From an uncultured Agathobaculum sp. (lineage in GTDB: Bacteria; Bacillota; Clostridia; Oscillospirales; Butyricicoccaceae), in assembly GCA_944376955.1 (NCBI GenBank), contig CALWEB010000136.1:1-23629 (forward strand): 23,629 nt of DNA, written 5' to 3'. Positions 1-5,894 of the stretch are shown here, in pieces. Both the position numbers and the translations under genes were made by a program. Positions within the stretch are counted from its first letter, which is position 1. Every line of letters starts with the position of its first letter. Under the pieces are notes generated by a model. It did not search any database and was not told the origin of the DNA. It saw nothing but the letters and a program-made list of their open reading frames with translations.

Positions 1-827
1 ATGACTTCGCCGCTGAAAAGCACCTTGTTTACCGTTTCCGGCGTGCGGTAGTCCAGTCCGTGGAAGGAGGACACCAGGCACAGCGCGGAAACGGCCCAGA
101 TGAGCGTTGTAATCCGGTGCGTGCAGAGCGCGTCCATCAGCGCGGACGGCTGGGAGAACAGTGCCCGTGGCAGCAGGACGAGCGTTGCACCGGTGTGCAG
201 GGCGGAATAAATATCCTTGACCGAAACATCGAAGTCGAGCGGCGCCTGATTGCCGATGATATCGTTTGGGCCGATCGAAAACAGTTCGGTAAAGGGAGGG
301 ATGAAATCCAGCACGGAGCGGTGGCTGACGACCACGCCCTTGGGCGTGCCGGTCGAGCCGGAGGTGAAATTGCAGTACAGCGGGTCGCCGTCGATGGCGC
401 TGCGGCGGATATGTGCCAGCAGCGCATCATCGGGCTGGGCGTGCAGCAGTTCTTCGATCAAAAGGATTTGTCCCGCGCCGGGCAGCTGCGCGGCGAGCGC
501 CGCGTGTTCCCGGTCGGTTACGATGCAGGGGGCTTGCAGAACCGAAAGGATCTGCGCCAGCCGCGGCTGCGGCAGCGCGGGAGAGAGTGGAACATAAAAG
601 CAGCCTGCGTACGCCGCGCCGAAAAAGGCATATAGGGCTTCTCGTCCCTTTTCCAGCAGCACCGGGACCGGTGTGATGGGGGATAGGTGCGCGGCGAGCG
701 CCGTGCCGCAGCTGCGGCTGCGGGAAAGCAGCGTGTCGAAGCGGTCTGCGCCGTTTTCGTCAATGACAGCGGTTTTTTCCGGCCGCGCGGCGGCGGTACG
801 CTCTAAAAGTTCCAGAATGTTGTTCAT
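1..827 (-). CDS. DltA-like amino-acid adenylating ligase, partial (N-terminal 275 residues)
   Basis: The ATG is at 827, behind a GAGG sequence, and the reading frame is open to the left window edge, so the C-terminal part is missing. The product is an ANL-superfamily adenylating enzyme. The phosphate-binding loop is visible as TSGSTGTPKGVVVSH near residue 160, followed by a stretch containing PLDFDVSVKDIYSALHTGAT and, at the edge, VLFSGEV. That last region resembles the FCGEVL segment of D-alanine:carrier ligase DltA more than typical NRPS modules. Enzymes of this family activate an amino acid with ATP and load it on a carrier protein; DltA does this in the cytoplasm for D-alanylation of teichoic acids. 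The gene follows the small lipoprotein gene by 42 bases with no terminator between them, so the two are probably co-transcribed. Alternatives are a stand-alone NRPS-type adenylation protein or a one-gene ligase of a cryptic pathway. The rest of the operon (carrier protein, MBOAT transferase) would lie beyond the left edge and cannot be seen. Confidence 0.75.
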   Translation of the reverse strand, partial: MNNILELLERTAAARPEKTAVIDENGADRFDTLLSRSRSCGTALAAHLSPITPVPVLLEKGREALYAFFGAAYAGCFYVPLSPALPQPRLAQILSVLQAPCIVTDREHAALAAQLPGAGQILLIEELLHAQPDDALLAHIRRSAIDGDPLYCNFTSGSTGTPKGVVVSHRSVLDFIPPFTELFSIGPNDIIGNQAPLDFDVSVKDIYSALHTGATLVLLPRALFSQPSALMDALCTHRITTLIWAVSALCLVSSFHGLDYRTPETVNKVLFSGEV

Positions 828-869
828 GATTACCTCATTGTTGCTTCGTGCCGGTGGTTGGCAAAGTAC

Positions 870-1238
870 TTATTTCTTGCTGGCAGCCTGCTTCGTGGAA
901 GCGGCTTTGGTGCCGGACTGCTTGACAGCCGCCTTCTTCTGCGTGGAGGCAGCCTTGCTGGAGGACTTCTTGACGCTTTTCTTGGAAGCGGCTTTGGAAC
1001 CGGACTGCTTAACCGCAGCCTTCTTCTGGGTAGAGGTGCTGGTATCGCTCTTGGTGTCGGTGCTGGTCTTGCTCTGGGCGGTGTCGTCCGGTACGTTCTG
1101 GGTCTGCGCGGTGGGTTCCTGCGCATCGCCGGCGTCCGGCTTGTCCATGGAGCATCCGGTCAGTGCGGGCAGCGCCATCAGCATGGCGAGGGAAACGGCG
1201 GCAACGCCTTTAGCAGTTTTATGATGGATTGTCTTCAT
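870..1238 (-). CDS. Small lipoprotein with basic Lys/Ala/Ser repeat tail
   Basis: A 122-residue protein of no recognised family. It begins with a lipoprotein signal peptide: basic residues (KTIHHKTAK), a hydrophobic stretch and the lipobox LTGC with Cys29. Residues 30-68 are acidic and Thr/Ser/Gln-rich. Residues 69-122 are strongly basic low complexity, containing two 17-residue repeats (69-85 and 98-114) of the form STQKKAAVKQSG(S/T)KAAS. Histone-H1-like bacterial tails look similar, but the signal peptide places this protein outside the membrane, where such a tail would more naturally bind anionic wall polymers (inference). The start is supported by AAAGGAG about 9 bases upstream of the ATG. 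It is probably co-transcribed with the DltA-like gene downstream. I do not know its function. Confidence 0.75.
   Translation of the reverse strand: MKTIHHKTAKGVAAVSLAMLMALPALTGCSMDKPDAGDAQEPTAQTQNVPDDTAQSKTSTDTKSDTSTSTQKKAAVKQSGSKAASKKSVKKSSSKAASTQKKAAVKQSGTKAASTKQAASKK
897..1034 (-). repeat. Tandem coding repeat in lipoprotein tail
   Basis: Two 51-base in-frame copies lie at 984-1034 and 897-947. They encode 17 residues identical except for one Ser/Thr, and are separated by a 12-residue Lys/Ser spacer. The copies differ at several synonymous positions, so this is not a very recent duplication. Confidence 0.8.
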
Positions 1239-1291
1239 GTGTAAGATCTCCTTTGTTTGTTTTTTAGGGGGTTGTTCTTGCTGATGTTAAG

Positions 1292-1331
1292 ATACTACCG
1301 CAGTATTTACACAGCCTTTAGCAAACCTTAA
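1292..1331 (-). promoter_or_regulatory. Candidate activator-type promoter of the lipoprotein gene
   Basis: Read on the minus strand, TTAAGG, five bases, then TAAAGG form an 11-base-period direct repeat (1331-1315). After 17 bases comes TAGTAT as a possible -10 (1297-1292). TAAAGG sits exactly at the -35 position but is a poor sigma-A -35. Tandem half-sites at a weak -35 are typical of promoters activated by OmpR/PhoB-type regulators. This is a pattern match by eye only. Confidence 0.35.
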
Positions 1332-1347
1332 AAAATCTAAAGAATGC

Positions 1348-1382
1348 AAAAAAACAGGACAGGCCCGGGAAGGGCCTGTCCT
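1348..1382 (-). terminator. Intrinsic terminator of the tct/transketolase operon
   Basis: An 11-bp perfect stem (AGGACAGGCCC with GGGCCTGTCCT, loop of 5) lies 50 bases past the stop of the RpiB-like gene. On the minus strand it is followed by TG and a run of seven T. It closes the eight-gene operon and insulates the lipoprotein gene. Confidence 0.9.
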
Positions 1383-1431
1383 TGCGATGGGGGATAGTAT
1401 AGAGAGGTGTCAGAAGAAAAGGTTGATAGAA

Positions 1432-1911
1432 TCAGTGGAAATTCTCTTTTTCGATGTTTTTCACTTCGCTCAGGAAGATCGGCAGGTTTTCCGTCTGCCA
1501 CTCGGTGACGCCATCGAGGAATTCCGTGTTCAAAAATGTGTCGGTGATGGCGATGCCGGTATACGGCGGCGTGATCCAGCCGCCCATGGCCAGTACATTG
1601 GCATTGTTCACAGCGCGGCAGTTATGCGCGCAGAAGGTGTTTTCGCAAAGCGCGGCATAGACGTTCGGGTACTTGTTGGCGACGATGCTCATGCCCATGC
1701 CCGTGCCGCACACCAGGATGCCGCGCTCAAATTCGCCGCTGCTGACGCGGGGCGCCAGATTCTTCGCGGCCTGCCAGTAGGCCATGCCGCCGTCACCGGT
1801 GTCCTTGCTGCCCACATCGGTCACTTCGTATCCCAGCTCTGTCAAATGTTCCTTGACCGCTTCCTTGAGCGTAAAGCCTGCGCGGTCGGATGCTACGATA
1901 ATTTTTTTCAT
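1432..1911 (-). CDS. RpiB/LacAB-family isomerase with altered active site
   Basis: A 159-residue protein with the full RpiB fold signature: KKIIVASDRAG at the N-terminus, GILVCGTGMGMS at 65-75, NANVLAMG at 103-110 and a DTFLNTEF end segment. RpiB-family enzymes interconvert aldoses and ketoses by proton transfer. Aligned by eye to E. coli RpiB, Asp9 and the catalytic Cys68 are kept. His10 is Arg10, the ring-opening His99 is Val101, and phosphate-binding Arg133 and Arg137 are Val135 and Gln139. The enzyme therefore probably acts on an unphosphorylated, perhaps open-chain, sugar. Candidate roles are a 4-deoxy-4-sulfoerythrose isomerase (SqwI-like) or an isomerase of another acidic sugar. It is the last gene of the operon, 78 bases after the transketolase C-subunit. 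The ATG at 1911 is chosen because family homology begins there, although the Shine-Dalgarno sequence is 24 bases away. Confidence 0.85.
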   Translation of the reverse strand: MKKIIVASDRAGFTLKEAVKEHLTELGYEVTDVGSKDTGDGGMAYWQAAKNLAPRVSSGEFERGILVCGTGMGMSIVANKYPNVYAALCENTFCAHNCRAVNNANVLAMGGWITPPYTGIAITDTFLNTEFLDGVTEWQTENLPIFLSEVKNIEKENFH

Positions 1912-1941
1912 GATTTGCGGCGAAAAAACGCCTTTCCTCCT
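1909..1941 (-). promoter_or_regulatory. Shine-Dalgarno and start codon separated by a small hairpin
   Basis: On the minus strand, AGGAGG (1941-1936) is followed by AAA, then GGCG, six T and CGCC (1932-1919), then seven bases and the ATG. Folding the 4-bp GC stem would reduce the effective spacing from 24 to about 10 bases. No usable start codon stands at the normal distance in this frame. Confidence 0.5.
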
Positions 1942-1989
1942 TTGAAACGTTGGTGATGGATCGGCTGCCGGCACTGTCCGGCGCGGCAG

Positions 1990-2940
1990 TCACGGCTTGC
2001 GGGCAACCGCACGGCGTGCGGCGGCCGCGATATCCTGTGCGGTCAGCCCGATGGATTCGCGCAAATACTCCATTTTTCCCACTTCACCGAACCGGTCGCG
2101 GAAACCGACACGCTCCATCGGACAGGGGGCGTGTTCTACGAGACATTCGGCCACCGCGCCGCCAAGGCCGTTGAGGATGCTCGCGTTTTCTGCAGTGACG
2201 GCGCAGCCCGTGCGCGCGGTGCTGGCCAGCACCAGTTCCTCATCAAGCGGCTTGATAGTGTGGATATTGATGATTTCGGCGGAAATGCCTTCGGCTTGCA
2301 GCAGTTCTGCGGCGTCGAGGGCCTCTGCAACCATGATGCCGCTGGCAAAAATCGAAACGTCGCTGCCCGCTTGCAGCAGGTTGCCTTTGCCGAGGGTAAA
2401 TGGGGTGCCTTCGTCGAAAATGTGTACCGCCTGCTTGCGCAGCAGCCGGATGTACACCGGGCCGTTATGTGCAAGGATTTGCGGGAAGGCGGCGCGCAGC
2501 TGGGTGCCGTCCACCGGCTCGTAGACCACCATGCCGGGGATGTTGCGCATGATCGCAATATCTTCGGTACTCATGTGGGTGCCGCCGTTCAGTTCGGCGG
2601 TGATGCCGGGGTCGCTGCCGACCATTTTGACATTCAGCCCGGCATAGGCGACCGACAGCGTCACCTGATCACAGCAGCGGCGGGTGGCAAACGGGGTGAA
2701 ACTGTGCGTAAACGGGATTTTGCCCATGGCGGAAAGCCCGGCAGCGACACCAATCATGTTGGCCTCGGCAACACCGACGTCAATCGCGCGTTCGGGGAAA
2801 ACCGCCTGAAACCGAAGGACGGAAGAGGCGTTCATCAGGTCGGCATCCACCGCGCAAATGCGCGGATCCTGTTTGCCATATTCGATCAGCAGGTCGGAAT
2901 ATACTTCACGCAGCCCCTGCGTTTCCAGTTCTCTTGCCAT
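1990..2940 (-). CDS. Transketolase C-terminal subunit (pyrimidine-binding and C-terminal domains)
   Basis: A 316-residue partner of the adjacent N-subunit; the two together make one transketolase. The pyrimidine-binding domain spans roughly residues 1-165 with the catalytic Glu59 (DVGVAEANMIG), and the C-terminal domain roughly 185-316. The usual acceptor-site motif GEDGPTHQ is replaced by AELNGGTHMS (115-124): His122 is kept, but the Asp that contacts the 2-hydroxyl of substrates is not evident. The Arg in YIRLLRK is kept. This suggests an unusual acceptor or donor sugar (inference). The reading frame overlaps the N-subunit stop (ATGATG across TGA); AGGAGG is 7 bases from the second ATG (2940) and 4 from the first (2943), so the second is preferred. 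Translation of the two subunits is probably coupled. In the sulfo-transketolase route the equivalent is SqwH/SqwG, but the sequence alone cannot show this substrate. Confidence 0.85.
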   Translation of the reverse strand: MARELETQGLREVYSDLLIEYGKQDPRICAVDADLMNASSVLRFQAVFPERAIDVGVAEANMIGVAAGLSAMGKIPFTHSFTPFATRRCCDQVTLSVAYAGLNVKMVGSDPGITAELNGGTHMSTEDIAIMRNIPGMVVYEPVDGTQLRAAFPQILAHNGPVYIRLLRKQAVHIFDEGTPFTLGKGNLLQAGSDVSIFASGIMVAEALDAAELLQAEGISAEIINIHTIKPLDEELVLASTARTGCAVTAENASILNGLGGAVAECLVEHAPCPMERVGFRDRFGEVGKMEYLRESIGLTAQDIAAAARRAVARKP

Positions 2941-3776
2941 CATTGCACCTCCTGCTGTTCGAGCTTGCGGATTGCATTCTGCCACATTTCAGTGGTCAGA
3001 CCCTTCATATTATGGCTGCCCAGACGGTTTTTGGCAAAATCGCAGCCCTTTCCCTTGATTGTGTCCAGAATGATCATGGACGGGCGGCTCTGGATCTTCT
3101 GTGCCGTGTCGATTGCGTGGGCGATGGCGTCCACATTGTGGCCGTCCACCGTCTGCACATGCCAGTTGAACGCGCGCCACTTGTCGTCCAGCGGCTCCAG
3201 CCCGTTGACCTGCTCGATGCAGCCGTCAATCTGCATTTTGTTGTAGTCGGTAAAGGCAATCAGGTTGCCCAGATGCCGGCTGCCTGCCAGCATAGCGGCC
3301 TCCCAGACCTGCCCTTCCTGGCTTTCGCCGTCCCCGATGCAGGCGTAGATGAAGCTGGGCAGTGCGTCCATTTTCGCGGCGATCGCCATACCGACTGCAC
3401 AGCTGAAGCCTTGCCCGAGCGAACCGGTCGTCATATCAATGCCGCGGGTGCGCTGCATATCGCAGTGGCTGGGCAGCTGCGTGCCGGGGCGGTTGAGCGT
3501 GGCGAGCGCTTCTTCCGGCAGATAGCCGCGCAGTGCGAGCGTAGCGTATACCGCCGGGCCGCCGTGGCCCTTGGACAGTACGAAACGGTCGCGTTCGTTC
3601 CAATCCGGCTCCTGAGGGCGGATGCGCATGGCGTGGAAATACAGCACTGCGAGCAACTCACACAAATCGACCGAACCGCCGATATGCCCGGCGGACAGTT
3701 CGCCAATCTCTCGGATGGTCATTTTGCGGATGAGCTGTGCCTTTTCGCGCAGCATCCGGCTGGTTTGCATGTCCAT
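2940..3776 (-). CDS. Transketolase N-terminal subunit (thiamine diphosphate-binding)
   Basis: A 278-residue PP domain of a split transketolase. Visible landmarks are GHIGGS with His31, FVLSKGHG with His71, SHCD with His104, TTGSLGQG (116-123) and the ThDP/metal motif GDGESQEGQ (148-156) closing with Asn179 in DYNKMQIDG. GSHNMKG with His255 follows. These match the His residues that line the transketolase active site, so the subunit looks active. The enzyme transfers two-carbon ketol units between sugars in the cytoplasm. The start has AAGGAGG 7 bases upstream. It lies 12 bases after the alcohol dehydrogenase and overlaps the C-subunit. Split transketolases in catabolic operons are often specialised copies separate from the housekeeping enzyme, and this context fits such a role. 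Confidence 0.9.
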   Translation of the reverse strand: MDMQTSRMLREKAQLIRKMTIREIGELSAGHIGGSVDLCELLAVLYFHAMRIRPQEPDWNERDRFVLSKGHGGPAVYATLALRGYLPEEALATLNRPGTQLPSHCDMQRTRGIDMTTGSLGQGFSCAVGMAIAAKMDALPSFIYACIGDGESQEGQVWEAAMLAGSRHLGNLIAFTDYNKMQIDGCIEQVNGLEPLDDKWRAFNWHVQTVDGHNVDAIAHAIDTAQKIQSRPSMIILDTIKGKGCDFAKNRLGSHNMKGLTTEMWQNAIRKLEQQEVQ

Positions 3777-3788
3777 TTGGCAGCCTCC

Positions 3789-4913
3789 TTATAAAATCGT
3801 GCGGAGCAGGCGGCACAACGTCTCCTGCGTCATGGTGGCGGGCGTGAGCTGCATCTGTGCGGCGGCGCCCATGCCGACCGCGGCAATGTGTTCAATATCT
3901 GCATCGGTCACACCCAGCTGGGACAGCCGCACGGGCATCCCCATGCTGACCATCAGCTGCTCGATGCCGTCGGCCAATGCCGGCACATCGGCATAGCCGA
4001 GGAACTGCGCGAGCGTCTGCATTTTGTCCGCTGCCATTTCGGTGCTGACGCGGATGAAGGCCGGCAGCGTGATGGCGCAGGCGGTGCCGTGGTTGGCGTG
4101 GAATTCGGTTGTCAGCGGGAAGCTGACCGCATGTACGCCGGTGGTGCGAGTCTGGCTGAACGCCACGCCCGCCGTCAGCGCGGAAACGATCATCGCGGCG
4201 CGGGCCGGTGCATTTTCCGGCTCAGCATAAGCGGTGCGGATGTTTTCCAGAATGGTTTTCATTGCGCCCATCGCCAGATAGTCGCACATCGGCTGGCTTT
4301 CGCGGTTCCAATAGGCCTCAATGGCGTGGCAGAAAGCGTCCATGCCGGTCGAGGCGGTCTGCCCCTTGGGCAGCGTATACGTCATTTCCGGGTCGATCAG
4401 CGCTACATCCGCCCAGAACTCGCCGCAGACAAACGGCATCTTGATGCCCGCGCGCGGGTCGGTGAACACGCCGACGTTGGTCACTTCGCTGCCCGTGCCT
4501 GCGGTGGTCGGGATCAGGATGAGGCGGGTGGTGCGCGGCGCGAACTGTTTGGTGCCGCCCGCGTAGTAGTCATAGATGCTGCCCTCGTTGGTGGTCAGGC
4601 AGGAGACAACCTTGGCCACGTCCAGGCTGGAGCCGCCGCCCAAGCCGACGATGGTTTGTGCGCCGGCCTGCCGGGCAAGTGCCGCGCAGGCATCCACGCT
4701 GGTTGTGCTCGGGTTTGGCTCGATGTCGGAAAAATAGGTCACGGTTTTGCCGGTCAGTGCGTTGCCGATGCGCTCCGCTGTCCCATTTTGATACAGGAAG
4801 GGGTCGGAAATAATGAGCACGCTGTCACCGCGGATCTCATCGAGCATGTTGCGCGCTGCACCCTGCCCGCAGCGAATATGCGCGGGCATCCAAAAACGAA
4901 ATTCGGAGTTCAT
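3789..4913 (-). CDS. Iron-type (group III) alcohol dehydrogenase, probable aldehyde reductase
   Basis: 374 residues, the usual family length. The N-terminal Rossmann part contains GGGSSLDVAK (92-101) and PTTAGTGSEVT (135-145) for NAD(P). The metal site is complete: Asp192 and His196 (MDAFCHAIEAYW), His261 and His275 (NHGTACAITLP). The His four residues after His261, conserved in FucO-like members (HxxxH), is Phe265 here. In an operon with transketolase the likely job is reducing the short aldehyde left after two-carbon transfer, using NADH in a fermenting cell. Candidates include sulfoacetaldehyde (to isethionate) or glycolaldehyde (to ethylene glycol). Known sulfoacetaldehyde reductases of gut bacteria (SarD, TauF, SqwF) include members of this family. 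A GAAAGGAAG sequence precedes the ATG. Substrate assignment is inference. Confidence 0.85.
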   Translation of the reverse strand: MNSEFRFWMPAHIRCGQGAARNMLDEIRGDSVLIISDPFLYQNGTAERIGNALTGKTVTYFSDIEPNPSTTSVDACAALARQAGAQTIVGLGGGSSLDVAKVVSCLTTNEGSIYDYYAGGTKQFAPRTTRLILIPTTAGTGSEVTNVGVFTDPRAGIKMPFVCGEFWADVALIDPEMTYTLPKGQTASTGMDAFCHAIEAYWNRESQPMCDYLAMGAMKTILENIRTAYAEPENAPARAAMIVSALTAGVAFSQTRTTGVHAVSFPLTTEFHANHGTACAITLPAFIRVSTEMAADKMQTLAQFLGYADVPALADGIEQLMVSMGMPVRLSQLGVTDADIEHIAAVGMGAAAQMQLTPATMTQETLCRLLRTIL

Positions 4914-4946
4914 GTTGCTTGCTTCCTTTCTTCTTTTATAGGGGGA

Positions 4947-5870
4947 TCACATTTGGTTGGCCAGTTCGCCTTCCTCTTTCCTGCGCTGCTCGATCAGGAT
5001 GCCCAGCGCGCCGACCAGCACGACCAACATCCCGGCGATCTGCTTGCCCCCAAGCTGTTCGTCTAACAGGACAAACGAGATGACGCTGGAGACGACCGGC
5101 ATGAACAGCAGGAAGATTTTGACCAGCCAAACAGGGAAATGCGACAGGTTGTAGTAATAAACGATGTACACCAGCGTCTGTCCCAGCCCGGCGATGAGCA
5201 GTGCAAGGGCGAGCGGGCGGCTGCTGCCGATGCGCGCAAACTGATCGAAAGTGTGCATCGCGGCAGCCGTAGCGAGGAAAAACAGCATGGTGATGAAGTT
5301 GTTGTAATACGCGATCACCCGGTTGGAAACCGGATTGACCGGGCTGCGCTGCACGCTCTTGATCAGGAACGCATTGATCGAGACGAACAGCGCGCTGAGG
5401 ATAAAAAACAGGCAGCTGGGATCGATTTGTGACAGGCTGGACAGGCCAAGCCCCATCACCATCAGCACGCCGAATAGCATCACGAAGGTGTACAGCCACT
5501 CGCGGCGGCTGAAGTGCTGCCGGTACAGGATGACGCTGATCAGGTTGACAAACAGGATGTCCGTTTTGAGCAGCGCGGTGCCAATCCCGGCTGACGCGGA
5601 CATCTGCAAACCGACAAACGCCGTATAGTCCAGCAAAAAGCCCATCAGACCGATGAGGAACAGCCGAAACCGCACGCCGCGCGTGTGCAGCAAGGTGTGC
5701 ATCTCGCCTTTCCCAAGCATGATCACGGTCAAAAACAGCATGGTGAGCAGCCGGATGATGATGCCGACATTGAAAACCGACATGGATTCGACCGCTTTAT
5801 TGCTGGCGACATAATAGGTGCCCCAGATCACGGCAAGCGAGAGCAGAGGGATCAGGTTTTTTGGTTTCAT
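4947..5870 (-). CDS. EamA/DMT-family transporter, possible product exporter
   Basis: A 307-residue integral membrane protein with about ten hydrophobic helices and two EamA repeats. The first begins at LIPLLSLAVIWGTYYVASNKA, and the second ends in SFVLLDEQLGGKQIAGMLVVLVGALGI, a classic EamA repeat ending. The family exports metabolites such as amino acids. The gene is 24 bases after tctA and 33 before the dehydrogenase, so it belongs to the operon. As tctABC already supplies uptake, this protein is best read as the exporter of the reduced end product (inference). The ribosome binding site is weak (AGGCG). An alternative is import of a second substrate. Confidence 0.8.
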   Translation of the reverse strand: MKPKNLIPLLSLAVIWGTYYVASNKAVESMSVFNVGIIIRLLTMLFLTVIMLGKGEMHTLLHTRGVRFRLFLIGLMGFLLDYTAFVGLQMSASAGIGTALLKTDILFVNLISVILYRQHFSRREWLYTFVMLFGVLMVMGLGLSSLSQIDPSCLFFILSALFVSINAFLIKSVQRSPVNPVSNRVIAYYNNFITMLFFLATAAAMHTFDQFARIGSSRPLALALLIAGLGQTLVYIVYYYNLSHFPVWLVKIFLLFMPVVSSVISFVLLDEQLGGKQIAGMLVVLVGALGILIEQRRKEEGELANQM

Positions 5871-5894
5871 ATTCGTTTCGCCTGCGCTTCCCGC

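Noticed and set aside
897..1034. CRISPR or mobile-element repeat at the lipoprotein gene
   Set aside because: The copies are in-frame coding repeats of 51 bases with only two units and no regular spacers.
1432..3776. Ordinary pentose-phosphate (ribose 5-phosphate isomerase plus transketolase) operon
   Set aside because: The isomerase has lost the phosphate-binding and ring-opening residues, and the genes are locked in an operon with an anion importer, dehydrogenase and exporter, which fits a dedicated catabolic route better.
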